From: Asterionellopsis glacialis
Taxonomy: Eukaryota; Bacillariophyta; Plagiogrammaphyceae; Rhaphoneidales; Asterionellopsidaceae
Reading direction: 5' to 3'
Length of the DNA stretch: 18,822 bases
Assembly: GCA_014885115.2 (NCBI GenBank)
Contig: WKLE02003680.1
Span: forward strand, 1 to 18,822
Each line of letters starts with the position of its first letter. Positions within the stretch are counted from its first letter, which is position 1. Positions 17,072 to 18,822 of this stretch are shown piece after piece. A model generated the notes under the pieces. It ran no database searches. It was not told where the DNA came from and saw nothing but the letters and a program-made list of their open reading frames with translations. The translations under genes were made by a program, and so were the position numbers.

Positions 17072-17592
17072 GGGCAAGTTTGTAAAAAAGTTTCAGCAAC
17101 AAAATAGTTGGACTGTCATTTGGTTGACTGAAATGAGTGCACCAAAAATGAAAATGATAAACCAAAAGAAGAAGTGAAATGTCCAAAGATTGCCAGGCTC
17201 AAAATTTTGGAAGCAATGCATCCTCAGTGGAGTGAGGGGCAGAATTTTTGGAGAAAATTAGAAAGGGAAATTTGGGAGAGGAAACCAAAAAGGGGGAGGG
17301 GGAGGATGAGGGGACACCTGGAAGTGATACGTCAGAATACCATGACATACAATAGGTACCAGTATGTGGCTACACACACCCTTTTCCAAGCTGCTACCAA
17401 TTCTACGTGCCATACAGGATCACCCTACCAATGTTGTCTTTGGTGGGATCAGAATGTACGCGCTGCGGAAGCAGATGCGGACACTGTTGACTCTGACAAC
17501 AAGCTGGCTGGTTAATTGTAGTGTAATAACTTTTACTTAGGAATAGTGTCTAGGGGAAGATGTGCCTCTGCCGAAAAATGATATCTACCCTA
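17072..17592. other. Gene-less stretch between MULE and B(-)
   Basis: This should hold the promoter and outer end of the MULE, but I could not find a terminal inverted repeat. The + strand of 17090-17320 is purine-rich, with a G-rich tract at 17292-17313. An open frame at 17174-17515 has no recognisable motif and biased composition, so I do not call it a gene. Nothing else is supported here. Confidence 0.55.
17292..17313 (+). other. G-rich tract, possible G-quadruplex
   Basis: Two runs of five G, one of two and one of four occur within 22 bases. The spacing would allow a two- or three-layer G-quadruplex on the + strand. It lies about 220 bases upstream of the MULE start codon. No function is claimed. 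Confidence 0.35.
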
Positions 17593-17789
17593 TGCCGCTA
17601 GAATCAGACAATCAACGCACAAAAGAAAGAAGACTTCTATTTGGTGATGAAAATTATGAGCTGGTTTAAAGATCTAGTTTTATGCTGGAGAAATCTGCGA
17701 TTTAGTAAGAAGGAAAATTTGTGAGTCTGTCTGCTTGCCCAAGCATCAATCATCCATCCTCAAGAGTGTCCTACAGGGAGTGTACTTCA
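17593..17789 (-). repeat. Family B 3' LTR, - strand copy
   Basis: This 197-base LTR reads TGCCGCTAG at its + strand start and TGTACTTCA at its end, so it has TG...CA termini. It matches 3193-3422 in the first 75 bases, in a central block and at the end, and is about 30 bases shorter. The left end is exact only to a few bases. Confidence 0.7.
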
Positions 17790-18730
17790 TTTGCTTTCTG
17801 AGCTGTCCTGTGTGCATTTGTAGTATGGCCTCACACAACAAATATTAACTGTCTCTTCTATGACACCTCTACGGATGTGCACAGTACCATTCGTAAATAC
17901 TTGAAGCACTTCATGAGGACCTGTACAAGGACAGTCCATCTTAGGTATAATTCCTGGCTTCTCTAGGTCAACTATGGTGTACATGTGGTGTTGCCAGTTA
18001 CAATTTTCTTGTTGGTTGTTTTTATTAATTAACATTTGTTTCTTATTTTTAATATGTGACCAATTTGCTCTAAATGCAATTGGCAATAGCATTTCATGTC
18101 CAAATAATAATTGTCCGGGCGTGGCTTCTAACGTAGTGTGGTAAGTACTGTGTACAGCCCAAGCTACTGAGCTGAGTATGTTATCCCATGGTTCATCATC
18201 TCCTATAGTAGGTGGATTGGTGGATTCACTTATGTCAAGTGCAAGTAATGAGTTATCAATTACTTGCTGTACGTGCTTGATGATACCATTTAATTGGGGA
18301 TTGTACGTGGTTGTTGGCTTTTTACTCTGAGCTGTTGTTGTATCCTATGTACCTTGGTCATGGATTCCAGCATAACCATGCAGAGTGGAATGCTTCTATT
18401 ATGGTGTCAGCTGTTTTGTCTTGAAGTGCCTTGATTTTGAACCAGCCTGTGGCAGGATCTATTATGGTAAGACATTGTAGTGTTCATGTGCCTGAATTGG
18501 ACTTGATTGTATATTTTCCAATTAGGTCTATATGAACTCTTTCCCATTGTAACGTTTGAGCCTCTTTAGGGGGTAAGTGTCCATATTTCTTACATTGCTT
18601 TTTACACAGCTGACATTGTTTACAGGTTTTACAGAAGTTCTGTACGTGCTTTCATAGTCTAGGCCAAGTAAAGTGTTGCCGTATGGTTGCTTATGTATGA
18701 GTTTCACCTGGATGCGCTAGGTACATCAGA
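17790..18730 (-). pseudogene. B(-) integrase, truncated copy
   Basis: On the - strand this matches the B(+) integrase from YLAHPGE (zinc domain, about 18710) through FCKTCKQCQLCKKQ, ERVHIDLIGKYTIKS with the first Asp, and WFKIKALQDK, to the C-terminal domain ending near 17790. The second Asp motif reads YNN, as in B(+), and the same TGA precedes it. A 44-base deletion near 18326 removes the residues after it. ORF 18092-17787 is the clean C-terminal part, which carries an 11-codon stretch rich in Lys and Asn that B(+) lacks or has lost. Similarity to B(+) fades at 18720-18730. Confidence 0.87.
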
Positions 18731-18822
18731 AAGGAAGTTCAAGCCACTCTGAAAAAAATCTGTCCATCAGTCAATCAAAAAAAGTTGGTGCGTCACTTAA
18801 ATTCTGTCCTCCACTGGCATAT
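18731..18822. other. Unassigned right edge
   Basis: These 92 bases do not match the B(+) sequence expected upstream of the integrase zinc domain, apart from a few bases near 18750. They could be another insertion, flanking DNA or strongly decayed B. I see no motif in them. Confidence 0.5.

Noticed and set aside
17174..17515. 113-codon + strand open frame upstream of the MULE gene
   Set aside because: It begins in purine-rich DNA that biases it to Lys/Arg/Glu, and no domain is visible. It may be chance.
8437..17592. Terminal inverted repeats of the MULE
   Set aside because: Searched by eye in 8437-9367 and 17072-17592. Only weak CT/AG-rich resemblance (8515-8540 against the complement of 17290-17330) was found, which is low complexity. 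Not supported.
1..18822. Prokaryotic defence system, CRISPR array, rRNA or tRNA gene
   Set aside because: No regular repeat-spacer pattern, no conserved rRNA blocks, no cloverleaf with A/B-box patterns seen; all coding similarity is to eukaryotic transposable elements.

Overview
This window is a eukaryotic transposable-element graveyard. I see no rRNA or tRNA gene, no prokaryotic gene, no CRISPR array and no intact host gene. Everything recognisable is decayed element sequence: two related Ty3/gypsy LTR retrotransposon families (called A and B here, two copies of each), one retroelement of a different class with a reverse transcriptase-RNase H of the kind I associate with diatoms and oomycetes (called R), and one Mutator-like (MULE) DDE transposase gene. 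The combination suggests a stramenopile microalga, most likely a diatom. That is an inference from element types recalled from memory, at about 50% confidence. Almost every coding region carries stops, frameshifts or internal deletions.

Left block, 1-8436: this reads as a three-deep nest. The 3' end of an A element on the + strand (end of integrase 3-242, polypurine tract, LTR 280-749) abuts the protease region of a B element, in frame with B pol. B(+) continues as protease remnant, reverse transcriptase (truncated at the catalytic YIDD), RNase H remnant, integrase and 3' LTR (3193-3422). B in turn abuts the C-terminal tail of the R polyprotein, which runs on the - strand from about 8205 down to 3423 (a gag-like first ORF, then RT, then RNase H). 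The missing 5' halves of A(+) and B(+) and the downstream end of R would lie left of the window.

Middle and right block, 8437-17592: an AT-rich, gene-less stretch (8437-9367) with short direct repeats leads to a MULE transposase gene on the - strand. This gene is split in two. Its C-terminal half (second DDE Asp, Glu, SWIM zinc finger, acidic tail) is 9368-11159. Its N-terminal half (Cys/His DNA-binding-like region, first Asp) is 15787-17071. Between them sits a complete A element on the - strand (11160-15781), with TG...CA LTRs and a perfect 5-bp target duplication GTTCT. Skipping the element and one TSD copy lets the MULE frame continue. The A(-) element has gag, protease, RT thumb, RNase H and integrase remnants but has lost the RT fingers and palm, so it cannot have moved by itself.

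Right edge, 17593-18822: the 3' part of a second B copy on the - strand (LTR 17593-17789, integrase to about 18730), then about 90 unassigned bases. The elements do not form a pathway. They record successive insertions, and their order of arrival can be read from the nesting.
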